Below are positions 9,912-17,623 of a stretch of DNA of 64,000 nt, piece after piece. How positions within the stretch are numbered: the stretch's first letter is position 1; every line of letters begins with the position of its first letter. Under the pieces are notes generated by a model. It was not told the origin of the DNA. It saw nothing but the letters and a program-made list of their open reading frames with translations, and searched no databases. A program made the translations under genes and the position numbers. Source of the stretch: Chryseobacterium angstadtii (GTDB lineage: Bacteria > Bacteroidota > Bacteroidia > Flavobacteriales > Weeksellaceae); NCBI RefSeq assembly GCF_001045465.1, contig NZ_LFND01000002.1, forward strand, positions 62,001-126,000, read 5' to 3'.

Positions 9912-10987
9912 AGATCAATAATCATTTCGTTAAACTGTTGCTCTAAACTATGTATAAGTTTAAACTGATTTTTGGTACGATCAAGATTGTGCTCAGGGTA
10001 TTTGGTTTTGAAATAAACATCATTATTGAGATAATCTGTAAGAAATCTTAGTACAATAATAAATATCATAGTTTTTGCAGCTAAGGGTAAATATTGTATT
10101 TCAATTGGCGTTAAAACACCTCCCATTTTTTCCAAAAATCCTTTAGTATAGCTTTTATAGAACTCTAAATTAAACTCTACTTTTGATAAATCGGTTTCAT
10201 CTTCTGTAGCCGTATTGCAAATGGTACGAATAGCATCTCCGAAATCGTAATGTATAATACCTGGCATTACGGTATCTGTGTCTAATACACATATTCCCCT
10301 GTTTTTTTCATCAAAAAGCATGTTTGATATCTTAGTATCATTATGAGTAACCCTTATGGGGATTTTTCCTGTTTCTTTGAGATGCTGAAGAATCAGCATT
10401 TCGTCTCTTAATTTTGAAACCCAGTTGATATAAGGTTCTGCTTTTTTAAGACGGTCAACTCTGGCACTTTGAATGGCAAGTTTATATTGCTGAAAACGGA
10501 AAGACATATCATGAAATTTTGGAATCACCTCTATTAGCTTTGAATGATCTAAATCTGATGTGAGATTTAAAAATTCGCCCATTAATTTACCTCCTTCGTA
10601 TGCAATTTCATTATGAGTTACTACTTCATGTATTTTTCCCGCTTCAATATAAGGCATCAGATTCCAATAACTAATTCCATCCGTATAATAAAAGTTTTCG
10701 CTGTTTTTTGCTTTAGTAAAGCAAAGCACTTTTTTTCCGATTTCTTTTGGGGATAAATCATTTAATTTCTTTAATAGATGATTGCTGACAGTAACTTTAT
10801 TACTTATAAGACCGGGAACATTTTTAAAAACATGATGATTAATGCACTGTAAAACATAATGTTCACAAGAATCTGTAATAATAAGAAAAGTATTATTGAT
10901 GTGCCCTGAGGTGAGTTCACTATACGATTGAAAATTAAACTTATGTTCAAACTGATCAAAAATTGAATGAATTTCTTTTTCTCTCAT
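9908..10987 (-). CDS. NahK-like N-acetylhexosamine 1-kinase (APH-fold phosphotransferase)
   Basis: A 359-residue aminoglycoside-phosphotransferase-fold kinase, the same length I recall for bifidobacterial NahK. The catalytic loop reads HNDTKISNMLFD (215-226) with base D217, followed by the metal-binding DTDT (236-239); NahK enzymes carry nearly the same HNDTK and DTDT motifs. NahK phosphorylates GalNAc or GlcNAc at the anomeric carbon. The gene lies between a nucleotidyltransferase (100 bp upstream) and an epimerase (4-bp overlap downstream), the order expected for kinase, uridylyltransferase, epimerase. A related homoserine-kinase-type or choline-kinase-type role is less likely. Confidence 0.82.
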   Translation of the reverse strand: MREKEIHSIFDQFEHKFNFQSYSELTSGHINNTFLIITDSCEHYVLQCINHHVFKNVPGLISNKVTVSNHLLKKLNDLSPKEIGKKVLCFTKAKNSENFYYTDGISYWNLMPYIEAGKIHEVVTHNEIAYEGGKLMGEFLNLTSDLDHSKLIEVIPKFHDMSFRFQQYKLAIQSARVDRLKKAEPYINWVSKLRDEMLILQHLKETGKIPIRVTHNDTKISNMLFDEKNRGICVLDTDTVMPGIIHYDFGDAIRTICNTATEDETDLSKVEFNLEFYKSYTKGFLEKMGGVLTPIEIQYLPLAAKTMIFIIVLRFLTDYLNNDVYFKTKYPEHNLDRTKNQFKLIHSLEQQFNEMIIDL

Positions 10988-11087
10988 GGGCTTTGATTCT
11001 GATTTATTTACATACAGGATACAGTAGAAAATTTTTAATAGGCATTATTTGAGGAAACAGGATAAATTTACCAGTTGTAATGTTAGA

Positions 11088-12002
11088 TTATTCCCATAAA
11101 TTCTCCGGATAAAGTTTCTTCATTCTTAATTCTGAAATGGCTTTTTGTACCATTTTTTTATCTTCAGGATAGGTAACTCCAAACCACCTGTCATCAGATT
11201 TCAGTAATTTTACGTTAACCTTTCCGGATGCTATACTGTCGGCAACCAAAGTGGGCAAATAGTACTCTGCTTTTAAACTCTCTTTGTTTTTTTCTAAAAA
11301 ACGATTAAAAGAATCACTGCCAAATTCAAAACACCTGGGTGTGAACCCCCAAAAATTCATAGATACTGTTACTTCTTCTTCAATGGGTGTAAAACTCTCA
11401 TCTTCTTCTTTGTACCTTAATCCGTTTTCGCTTTTCTCTATATATGTTCTTTCTGTTACATTTAATAAGTTTCCATTAAAATCTACATCACATACACCCC
11501 GGGAAACATAGCCATGGTCTGAAACCGTATTCTTCAGTAAATAGCCTATCATACTAAAATTATAAGAGTTCATATCTGTATTTTTCAGAAAATCATACAT
11601 CACCATAAAAGCATCTCTTCCATAAAAATCATCCGCGTTAATAATGGCGAAGTTTTCGTGTATCACATCTTTAGTAAGCAGTAAGGCATGCCCCGTACCC
11701 CAGGGTTTGGTACGTTCTGCATTTAGATATTTTAGAGGAACACGATCAATCTCCTGATACACATACTCAATTTCAGCTTTTCCTTTTATTTTTTTCTCTA
11801 TTAATGACTTAAACTCATTTTCAAAACTTTTACGAATAATGAAAACAAACTTCTTAAAACCAGCCTGCAATGCATCATATAAAGAAAAATCTATGATTGT
11901 ATCTCCCTGTGGAGTAAATATATCTATCTGCTTAAGACCTCCGTATCTGCTGCCCATTCCGGCTGCTAAAACTATTAATGTAGGGTGGTGATTTGTATTC
12001 AT
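11088..12002 (-). CDS. Sugar-phosphate nucleotidyltransferase
   Basis: A 304-residue GT-A-fold NTP transferase. The nucleotide-binding loop is LAAGMGSRYGGLKQ (12-25), a variant of the usual GxGTR loop; GTGHALL and the metal-binding INADDFYG follow. It is first in the amino-sugar operon and has the operator-like element 66 bp upstream of its start. The expected product is UDP-GalNAc or UDP-GlcNAc from the kinase product. It is unrelated in sequence to the long UDPGP-type uridylyltransferase of bifidobacteria, so it would be a non-homologous replacement. The nucleotide and sugar used cannot be read from the sequence. Confidence 0.82.
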   Translation of the reverse strand: MNTNHHPTLIVLAAGMGSRYGGLKQIDIFTPQGDTIIDFSLYDALQAGFKKFVFIIRKSFENEFKSLIEKKIKGKAEIEYVYQEIDRVPLKYLNAERTKPWGTGHALLLTKDVIHENFAIINADDFYGRDAFMVMYDFLKNTDMNSYNFSMIGYLLKNTVSDHGYVSRGVCDVDFNGNLLNVTERTYIEKSENGLRYKEEDESFTPIEEEVTVSMNFWGFTPRCFEFGSDSFNRFLEKNKESLKAEYYLPTLVADSIASGKVNVKLLKSDDRWFGVTYPEDKKMVQKAISELRMKKLYPENLWE

Positions 12003-12067
12003 TTCTTTAATGAAGTCATTTAAACTTTTTTTGTTTAATAAAATTAAGAATTAAAACAATCGTACAA

Positions 12068-12105
12068 ACCAGTACCTACCGGTTTTTGAGTATTCACCAC
12101 CAGTT
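12068..12105. promoter_or_regulatory. Operator-like element, copy 2 (before nucleotidyltransferase operon)
   Basis: A degenerate palindrome ACCAGTACCTACCGGT (12068-12083) is followed by TTTTTG and, at the same 12-bp spacing as copy 1, the half-site ACCACCAGTT (12096-12105). It agrees with 6536-6573 at 29 of 38 positions, although the flanking DNA does not match. It lies 66 bp upstream of the first gene, so both halves of the locus are probably under one regulator. Confidence 0.6.
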
Positions 12106-12209
12106 GATTTGTCTTGTCCCTTTACATTAAGAGGATATAAATTTTGTCTAAAAAAACTTAATTATAAATTATAAGGAATAAGAAAGATAAAATATACCCC
12201 TGGAAAATA

Positions 12210-12237
12210 AAAAACCGCCTCAATTATGGCGGTTTTT
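12210..12237 (-). terminator. Terminator after the 14516-12290 operon
   Basis: A 10-bp perfect stem AAAAACCGCC / GGCGGTTTTT with an 8-base loop. On the minus strand the 3' arm runs into a T-rich tract. It lies 53 bp after the stop of the 171-residue secreted protein. Confidence 0.8.
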
Positions 12238-12289
12238 ATTTTCAGTCAATTCTAGAAGATTATAAACTGTTGACACAGCTAACAGAGTC

Positions 12290-12805
12290 TTATTTCCAAA
12301 AGCTCCACACTTTTCCATCAAACATGGCAAAACTTTTACTGTTCTGATCATAGCAAATGGTTCCCGGATACGGATTCGGCATATTGACAACATTGGAGAC
12401 TACAGGCAGGATTAAGGCTTTATCTGAAGATTCAAATACCAGGGCTCCACCGGAAGCCGTTGATGTGTCAGATCCTATAATAATACTGTTTACGCCTACC
12501 GGCTGAGGCGTGGAAGTGTTAAATGATACTGCACTGGTATCTCCCTCATCTGTAAAATTTATACTTCCCGAATCTGTAAATCCTATTATTCTGTTTTGAT
12601 ACATCATAATTGTTCCGGGAGAAGGATTAGGATTTCTATTTGAATTAAGAATAGGTATGATAATTCCTTTATCCAGACCTGCTGGAAAGTCCATAATACC
12701 ACTCCCTCTTATTGTTTCTGTTTCCACTCCTATTTGAGCACTCAGAATACCTGAACAAATAACAGCCAAGACACAAATAATGCTTTTTATTTTTTTATTT
12801 TTCAT
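12290..12805 (-). CDS. Secreted protein of unknown function
   Basis: 171 residues with a clear signal peptide (IICVLAVICSGILSAQ). I do not recognise a named family. The mature part has two related segments: NPNPSPGTIMMYQNRIIGF near residues 57-75 and MPNPYPGTICYDQNSKSFAMF near 141-161, each with PGTI followed by Y or M and a short hydrophobic run. The second ends in FDGKVWSFWK, which matches in pattern the C-terminus of the upstream gene (YNGSAWKCM). The gene follows that neighbour after 10 bp and shares its terminator, so both are probably secreted together, perhaps as adhesin or surface structural parts. Confidence 0.75.
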   Translation of the reverse strand: MKNKKIKSIICVLAVICSGILSAQIGVETETIRGSGIMDFPAGLDKGIIIPILNSNRNPNPSPGTIMMYQNRIIGFTDSGSINFTDEGDTSAVSFNTSTPQPVGVNSIIIGSDTSTASGGALVFESSDKALILPVVSNVVNMPNPYPGTICYDQNSKSFAMFDGKVWSFWK

Positions 12806-12815
12806 TGATCTTTTT

Positions 12816-14516
12816 TTAATTATTACAGGCTCTTACCATACATTTCCACGCACTTCCATTATACAAACTAAAGCAGTTGGCAGAAGTATCATAAATAATC
12901 ATTCCTTCTACCGGAACAGGAATATTTGCCGGAGTGGTTCTCGTAATTACCATCCCTTCAGATCCGGACTCCAGTGCTATAAAACCATTGGGAATATTTT
13001 CAGGCCAGTTATTCTGTTTTGTACTATATCCGGTGATTCCTATCTTCGTAAATGCAGTAGCAGGTGTTGTATTCGGTTCTCTTGTACAAAATGCATTACC
13101 TGCACCAAAGGAAATATATTTATCACTTGGAAATTCGTAATCGAAAACAGCTGTACCTCCCAAAAAACTTAATGCCGGTATGTACTGCAGATTTGTACCA
13201 AAAGCCGGATCATTAGCCACTATCATATACACCTTGTTCAATGCTGTAGCCGCAGGAATATCAGGATAAGAGGATAAATCAACTTGAAGATATGTTTTCC
13301 CGGTGTCATTGGTTCTTTGCACCCGCCAGATCCTCTGTATTCTGCTGAAAGTAGAAGGATTACCCATGGCGACTAAGCTTATATCAGTAACATTATTATC
13401 TCCCAATACAAGAAAAGTTTTATCCTGGGCAAAAGGAGTTCTCGTAGCCGCTGTATTTGCAGAGATAAAATCATTATCATTGGCAACAGTAAGAATCGTA
13501 TTTGAATTGATACTGTTTGAAACTTTCTGATTCAGGACCGAATTATTATCTAATGCCAGCCCAAAAATATTGTTATTAAAAGTTGTATCTGCAGCTGAAT
13601 TCCAGGAAACAGAACCATCTGAAGTTAAATAATCCTGTGGCTGCTCCAGCGTAATCCCATACTTAATGGCCAAATATGAATTCACCCTTTGCCTTTCAGC
13701 AGCCGTTTGTGTTTCAGAATAGAGGATAAACTCTCCAATTCTGTCGCCCGCTAAAGAAGTACTTCCGTTTCCTCCGTCATTATCCATTAAAAGTACCATT
13801 CCCGGATAATTGGCTGTAGAAGATACATTATTGGAAGGGCCTCCGTATGATAAACCGTTATTATCAAAAAAATAACCCATGCTCCCACCGGAAATGCTGT
13901 TATAATAAGACTGTATACTTGGAATATCGGTTCCCACAGTACTGATTGTATTACTTCCAAAAAAGACATCCCCGAATTCTTTCTCATTATAGAATTCAGG
14001 GCGGTTCCCATAGGTTCCAAAAAAAGGAGACTGCCACACCCCTGCAATATCTGAAATGTTCGAGCTTCTTGCTGTTCCGTTCATTACAAAAACAGTTCTG
14101 TAGTTGGTTGATCCTGTTCTCGACAAATGAGTATAGGACGTTATAGCATTGGTTGTATTATCAGGAAAACCCAGGGGAAATTTATAACCGGCCCGATACC
14201 CATTCGTGCTTACGATTTCAATCGCAGGATTAAAGTTGAAATTCGGGATAGAAGTGGCAGCTCTATAAACAGGTCTTACTCCGATTCCCGGGTCTGCGTA
14301 ATTTCCGGGAATTCCCTGATTGGCAATTCCATCTACACCACCTATTCTCTGATTGCTCCAGATAGCAACCTGAGCATTGTCAATACTTGTACCGGTTCCT
14401 TCGTCGGCTTTTACCCAAATTTGTAAATTATTTGAAACACCTCCCGGAAATTGAGCCCAAGAGATACCATTCATTACTAGCAAAAGGATTATAATAAATT
14501 TGGGGAATACTTTCAT
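12816..14516 (-). CDS. Secreted protein with DUF8202-like domain and LamG-like N-terminus
   Basis: 566 residues with signal peptide (IIILLLVMNGISWAQ). Residues about 25-280 look like a concanavalin-type (LamG-like) beta-sandwich beginning NLQIWVKADEGTG. About 280-470 carries the signature of a domain frequent in large Bacteroidota surface proteins: INSYLAIKYGITL-like text (VNSYLAIKYGITLEQPQDYL), then FNNNIFGLALDNNSVLNQK and FLVLGDNNVT. The end (GMIIYDTSANCFSLYNGSAWKCM) resembles the tail of the next gene. No T9SS sorting domain is visible. First gene of a two-gene operon. Function unknown; adhesion or matrix binding is a guess. Confidence 0.8.
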   Translation of the reverse strand: MKVFPKFIIILLLVMNGISWAQFPGGVSNNLQIWVKADEGTGTSIDNAQVAIWSNQRIGGVDGIANQGIPGNYADPGIGVRPVYRAATSIPNFNFNPAIEIVSTNGYRAGYKFPLGFPDNTTNAITSYTHLSRTGSTNYRTVFVMNGTARSSNISDIAGVWQSPFFGTYGNRPEFYNEKEFGDVFFGSNTISTVGTDIPSIQSYYNSISGGSMGYFFDNNGLSYGGPSNNVSSTANYPGMVLLMDNDGGNGSTSLAGDRIGEFILYSETQTAAERQRVNSYLAIKYGITLEQPQDYLTSDGSVSWNSAADTTFNNNIFGLALDNNSVLNQKVSNSINSNTILTVANDNDFISANTAATRTPFAQDKTFLVLGDNNVTDISLVAMGNPSTFSRIQRIWRVQRTNDTGKTYLQVDLSSYPDIPAATALNKVYMIVANDPAFGTNLQYIPALSFLGGTAVFDYEFPSDKYISFGAGNAFCTREPNTTPATAFTKIGITGYSTKQNNWPENIPNGFIALESGSEGMVITRTTPANIPVPVEGMIIYDTSANCFSLYNGSAWKCMVRACNN

Positions 14517-14644
14517 TGGTGTTTAATTTTAAATCAAAGTTATAAAATAATATTCCACTAACTGTGATTTTTTTACTTCCTAAACACATGACAAATACAT
14601 CCTAATTTTCACATGGAAAACACTGGTTTTCTGATTATTGAACA

Positions 14645-15211
14645 CTACAATTCCTTCAGTAATCTTTCAGAATCCCATACGGTAGCAAACTCTTCATTTA
14701 AATTGGCAAGAGCAGTAAGGTGAATCAGTTCAGCGTCATATTTCTCCCCATTGATCCCTACTCTGTCAAAAGCTGCGGTTGCATCTGAAATAACATAGGT
14801 TTCATACCCAAAATTCCCGGCCATTCTCGTTGTCGTTGAAACGCAGTGATTGGTTGTAATCCCTACAATCACCAGAGTATGTATACCCAACTGATCTATC
14901 CTTTCTTTTAAATCCGTTCCGATAAATGCACTGTTTACATTTTTTGTAATCACCGGCTCACCCTCTTGTGGCAGAACATACTCATTAAACTGAAAACTAG
15001 GATCAGATCCATGCAGTCTTGATTTTGTATTAACAGAACTGTGTCTGATATGAAAAACAGGCAGATCAAGTTCCCGCCATTTTTTCAGGATAGTGCCGCT
15101 GATCTTTTCCGCATCTCTGTTATTCCTTTTTCCACCCCAATAATGATCATCCAAAAAACCTTTCTGAATATCAATCAGAAGAAGTCCCGGTCTGTTGTCT
15201 CTTAAATTCAT
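14645..15211 (-). CDS. Isochorismatase-family cysteine hydrolase
   Basis: 188 residues. The catalytic triad of the family is visible as D14 (LLIDIQKGF), K90 (VITKNVNSAF) and C123 (TTNHCVSTTTR). Members hydrolyse amides or vinyl ethers of small molecules (nicotinamide, biuret, isochorismate, streptothricin); the substrate here cannot be told. It follows an alpha/beta-hydrolase gene by 14 bp, so the two form an operon divergent from an HxlR regulator, suggesting an inducible detoxification or scavenging unit. Confidence 0.9.
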   Translation of the reverse strand: MNLRDNRPGLLLIDIQKGFLDDHYWGGKRNNRDAEKISGTILKKWRELDLPVFHIRHSSVNTKSRLHGSDPSFQFNEYVLPQEGEPVITKNVNSAFIGTDLKERIDQLGIHTLVIVGITTNHCVSTTTRMAGNFGYETYVISDATAAFDRVGINGEKYDAELIHLTALANLNEEFATVWDSERLLKEL

Positions 15212-15225
15212 CTTTTATCTTATGC

Positions 15226-16179
15226 TTATTGTAAATTAAAAATTCTGCTGTATAAAAATTGTTTATATTCTTCCGTTAACGGGGAATCGAAAAGATCAAA
15301 CACATGTACGGCACCCGGTATGACCCAAAGTTCAGTTTTAACCCCAGCCTGGTATAAAAACTGAGCAAATTCTATAGCTTCATCCCTCAAAGGATCAAGT
15401 TCACAGGCAACAATTGTTGTTCTCGGCAGCCCCGGAAAATCAGAATAATGGGTAAGATCGGAATAGATTAAACTTTTATCCTTATCATTCCCAAGAAAAT
15501 GGAGCCATGCCGTTTCAGCATATCTTTTATTCCAGAGGGGAGCATCTGTAAACTCGTTCATGGAAGGCGTATTCAGTTTATTGTGAATCACAGGATATAA
15601 TAAGAACTGATGCTTTATATTTTGGAAACCGCTATCATTAGCCATCTGTGTAACTGCTGCCGCCAAATGCCCTCCGGCACTCGCTCCAAATACAGAAATA
15701 CGATCCGTATCAATTCCCAGATACTCATTTCCATGCATAATTACCCATTTCAATGCATCAAAGCCGTCCAGTACCGGAACCGGAAATTTATATTGTGGGG
15801 AAAGTCTGTAATCAACAGAAATAATAGTTGCCTTAAGATGATCTGCTATTTCAAACATCTGATGATCCACCTGCTCAGGTAAGCCAAAAACATATCCTCC
15901 CCCGTGAAAGTATACGATTGTTTTCTGCCGATCAAATTCCTCCGGCTGATAGATATGCAGCCTGATCTGAGAATGATCAACGGAGCTCGTTATGAAAATA
16001 TCTTTTACCTTAATATGATCGGGACCTTTGAAGGGATTATTCCTTACCAGTTCTTCTCTTTCTTTCTGAATAATTTCCGGGTTGTCCAAAAATATCTTCT
16101 GATCTATATCTAACGAAAACGGAAAGTTCTCAATGCTTACTCTAAGGTCTTTGTCAATTCTGTTGAAATCCATTGCCAA
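15226..16179 (-). CDS. Alpha/beta hydrolase, hormone-sensitive-lipase (HSL) family
   Basis: 317 residues, no signal peptide. The oxyanion motif HGGGYVFG (92-99) and nucleophile elbow GASAGG with S167 identify an HSL-family carboxylesterase; ELDPLRDEA carries the usual acidic residue and GAVHVFD the catalytic histidine. An alternative ATG two codons in (MDFNRID) is equally possible. It heads an operon with the isochorismatase-like gene and is divergent from the HxlR regulator at 16324. Confidence 0.9.
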   Translation of the reverse strand: MAMDFNRIDKDLRVSIENFPFSLDIDQKIFLDNPEIIQKEREELVRNNPFKGPDHIKVKDIFITSSVDHSQIRLHIYQPEEFDRQKTIVYFHGGGYVFGLPEQVDHQMFEIADHLKATIISVDYRLSPQYKFPVPVLDGFDALKWVIMHGNEYLGIDTDRISVFGASAGGHLAAAVTQMANDSGFQNIKHQFLLYPVIHNKLNTPSMNEFTDAPLWNKRYAETAWLHFLGNDKDKSLIYSDLTHYSDFPGLPRTTIVACELDPLRDEAIEFAQFLYQAGVKTELWVIPGAVHVFDLFDSPLTEEYKQFLYSRIFNLQ

Positions 16180-16323
16180 TTGGTATAAATGATTATATAT
16201 GTCTTCAGTGAATGAAGTTTCCCCATACAGACAGGAAGTATGACTTTATTTTGTAAATTTAACTGATGAATATCGCTTTCCAAAATTCTCAATAAATTGT
16301 ATGGAACGAACAAAAATGTTAGT

Positions 16324-16686
16324 ATGAGTATTAAAGAATCATCCACCAATCACGAAAATAAAAAAGGTCTGGAGCTTAGCTGCTCTGAAATATATGCTGT
16401 GAATCTCATCAGCGGCCGATGGATCCTTTCTATCTGCTATTGCCTCAGAACAGGAAAAATGAGATTCTCTGAGCTCAGAAGAAAGATCCCGAATATCAGT
16501 GAAAGAATGCTGACCATGCAGCTCAAAAAAATGGAGGAAGAAAAACTGGTTTTAAAGACGGTGTATGCAGAAGTTCCTCCCAGGGTAGAATATGAATTAA
16601 CGGAAATCGGCAGAAATCTTATTCCCGTTTTAGATCAGTTAGAAATCTGGGGTGAAGATCACAAAAAAATAAAAAAAGGCTTGTAG
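16324..16686 (+). CDS. HxlR-family transcriptional regulator
   Basis: 120 residues with the winged-helix HxlR core: GRWILSICYCLRTGKMRFSELRRKIPNISERMLTMQLKKMEEEKLV in shortened form (ISERMLTMQLKKME is the recognition region), then the wing VPPRVEYELTEIG. An in-frame TTG at 16297 would add nine residues; the ATG at 16324 is preferred. It is divergent from the hydrolase/isochorismatase operon and is the likely regulator of it. HxlR proteins often sense electrophiles or aldehydes; the cysteines present (one before the helix-turn-helix, one within it) are compatible but not proof. Confidence 0.88.
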   Translation: MSIKESSTNHENKKGLELSCSEIYAVNLISGRWILSICYCLRTGKMRFSELRRKIPNISERMLTMQLKKMEEEKLVLKTVYAEVPPRVEYELTEIGRNLIPVLDQLEIWGEDHKKIKKGL

Positions 16687-16769
16687 CAAAGGACTCGCTG
16701 ATTTTTAAGCGGATACCTGCTCTAAAAAACCATCGTCAAAAATACTTTTCAAATTAATCATAAAAAAAC

Positions 16770-16800
16770 TTGCGCGGTATTGGAAAATATTATACTTTTG
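16770..16800 (+). promoter_or_regulatory. Promoter of tRNA-Phe
   Basis: A -33 TTG (16770-16772) and a -7 box TACTTTTG (16793-16800) are separated by 20 bp, matching the Bacteroidota sigma factor pattern. The tRNA begins 26 bp after the -7 box. Confidence 0.7.
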
Positions 16801-16826
16801 CACCCACAATAAACAACGAAACAAAT

Positions 16827-16899
16827 GGTTTCTTAGCTCAGTTGGTAGAGCAATGGATTGAAAATCCATGTGTCCCTGGTTCGATTCCTGGAGAAACCA
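16827..16899 (+). tRNA. tRNA-Phe (anticodon GAA)
   Basis: A 73-nt cloverleaf: acceptor GGTTTCT / AGAAACC, D-arm GCTC...GAGC, anticodon stem ATGGA / TCCAT with loop TTGAAAA giving anticodon GAA at 16860-16862. The T-stem CCTGG / CCTGG contains one U-U mismatch in the middle. CCA is not encoded (the gene continues CAAA), so it must be added by nucleotidyltransferase. Confidence 0.97.
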
Positions 16900-16900
16900 C

Positions 16901-16928
16901 AAACCGCCTTAATCAAGGCGGTTTTTTT
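16901..16928 (+). terminator. Terminator of tRNA-Phe
   Basis: Perfect 10-bp stem AAACCGCCTT / AAGGCGGTTT with loop AATC, followed by more T residues. It begins two bases after the tRNA end. Confidence 0.88.
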
Positions 16929-16948
16929 ATGGTTGTATATCAAAAATT

Positions 16949-17614
16949 CTACAGTTTAAAGTTATATCCAATCTGAGCATAAAAAGGAAGCAGAGGCTTG
17001 GTTTTAAAATCCTGCGACACTATATTTCCGCCTTTCAGATAAATTTCCTGGTTCCGGAACGTATATCCGCATTGCAAACCATAATAAAAGTTTCCACCTG
17101 TTGCCGGTTCATACCAACCGTTTTTAACATCAGGATAAATCTCCTTATATTTCTCCGAATGTTTAAAGTGGGTTACAATAGCTTTATCAAAGCCTACTTC
17201 CACCCCTCCAAACCATTTCGGTCTGTAATATCCGATCACTCCTGCCATATCCAGTCCGAAATTCACAATGGCAGCATTTTCATTCTCAATCAGTCTAAAA
17301 AGCCCCTGAACCCTTGTAGACAGCTGAAAATCGTGAACCTTTATCCATCTTACATTCACCCCGGCTTTGGCCTTATAATCATCCAGTAAATCATTTCCGG
17401 ACGGAGTAGAAAATTCTGCACCAAGCATCATCGGAAAAAGCCTGCTATTTAATTTATAACTGTATCCAAGCCCGAAAATAACTCCGTACTCCGCTCCGAT
17501 ATTGGCATTAAGGATATGTTTTTCTTTATTTTCAGAACCCCAGTTGATGGTCTGAGCATTGGTCATACCGATCATCAACACAAACAATGCAGTCTTATAT
17601 ATCATTTTTTTCAT
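16949..17614 (-). CDS. Outer-membrane beta-barrel protein of unknown function
   Basis: 221 residues with a signal peptide (ALFVLMIGMTNAQ). The mature chain alternates short beta strands rich in Gly, Tyr and Phe (GAEYGVIFGLGYSYKL, GGNFYYGLQCGYTF, FYAQIGYNFKL) and ends in an aromatic strand, as in small outer-membrane barrels. It follows the alpha/beta-hydrolase lipoprotein gene by 9 bp, so the two are probably one operon. No catalytic motif is seen. Confidence 0.75.
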   Translation of the reverse strand: MKKMIYKTALFVLMIGMTNAQTINWGSENKEKHILNANIGAEYGVIFGLGYSYKLNSRLFPMMLGAEFSTPSGNDLLDDYKAKAGVNVRWIKVHDFQLSTRVQGLFRLIENENAAIVNFGLDMAGVIGYYRPKWFGGVEVGFDKAIVTHFKHSEKYKEIYPDVKNGWYEPATGGNFYYGLQCGYTFRNQEIYLKGGNIVSQDFKTKPLLPFYAQIGYNFKL

Positions 17615-17623
17615 GGTTGTGAA

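Noticed and set aside
12057..12064. -7 promoter box for the nucleotidyltransferase operon (TACGATTG on the minus strand)
   Set aside because: One mismatch in the TTTG part and no -33 partner; too weak to list as a feature although a promoter must lie near here.
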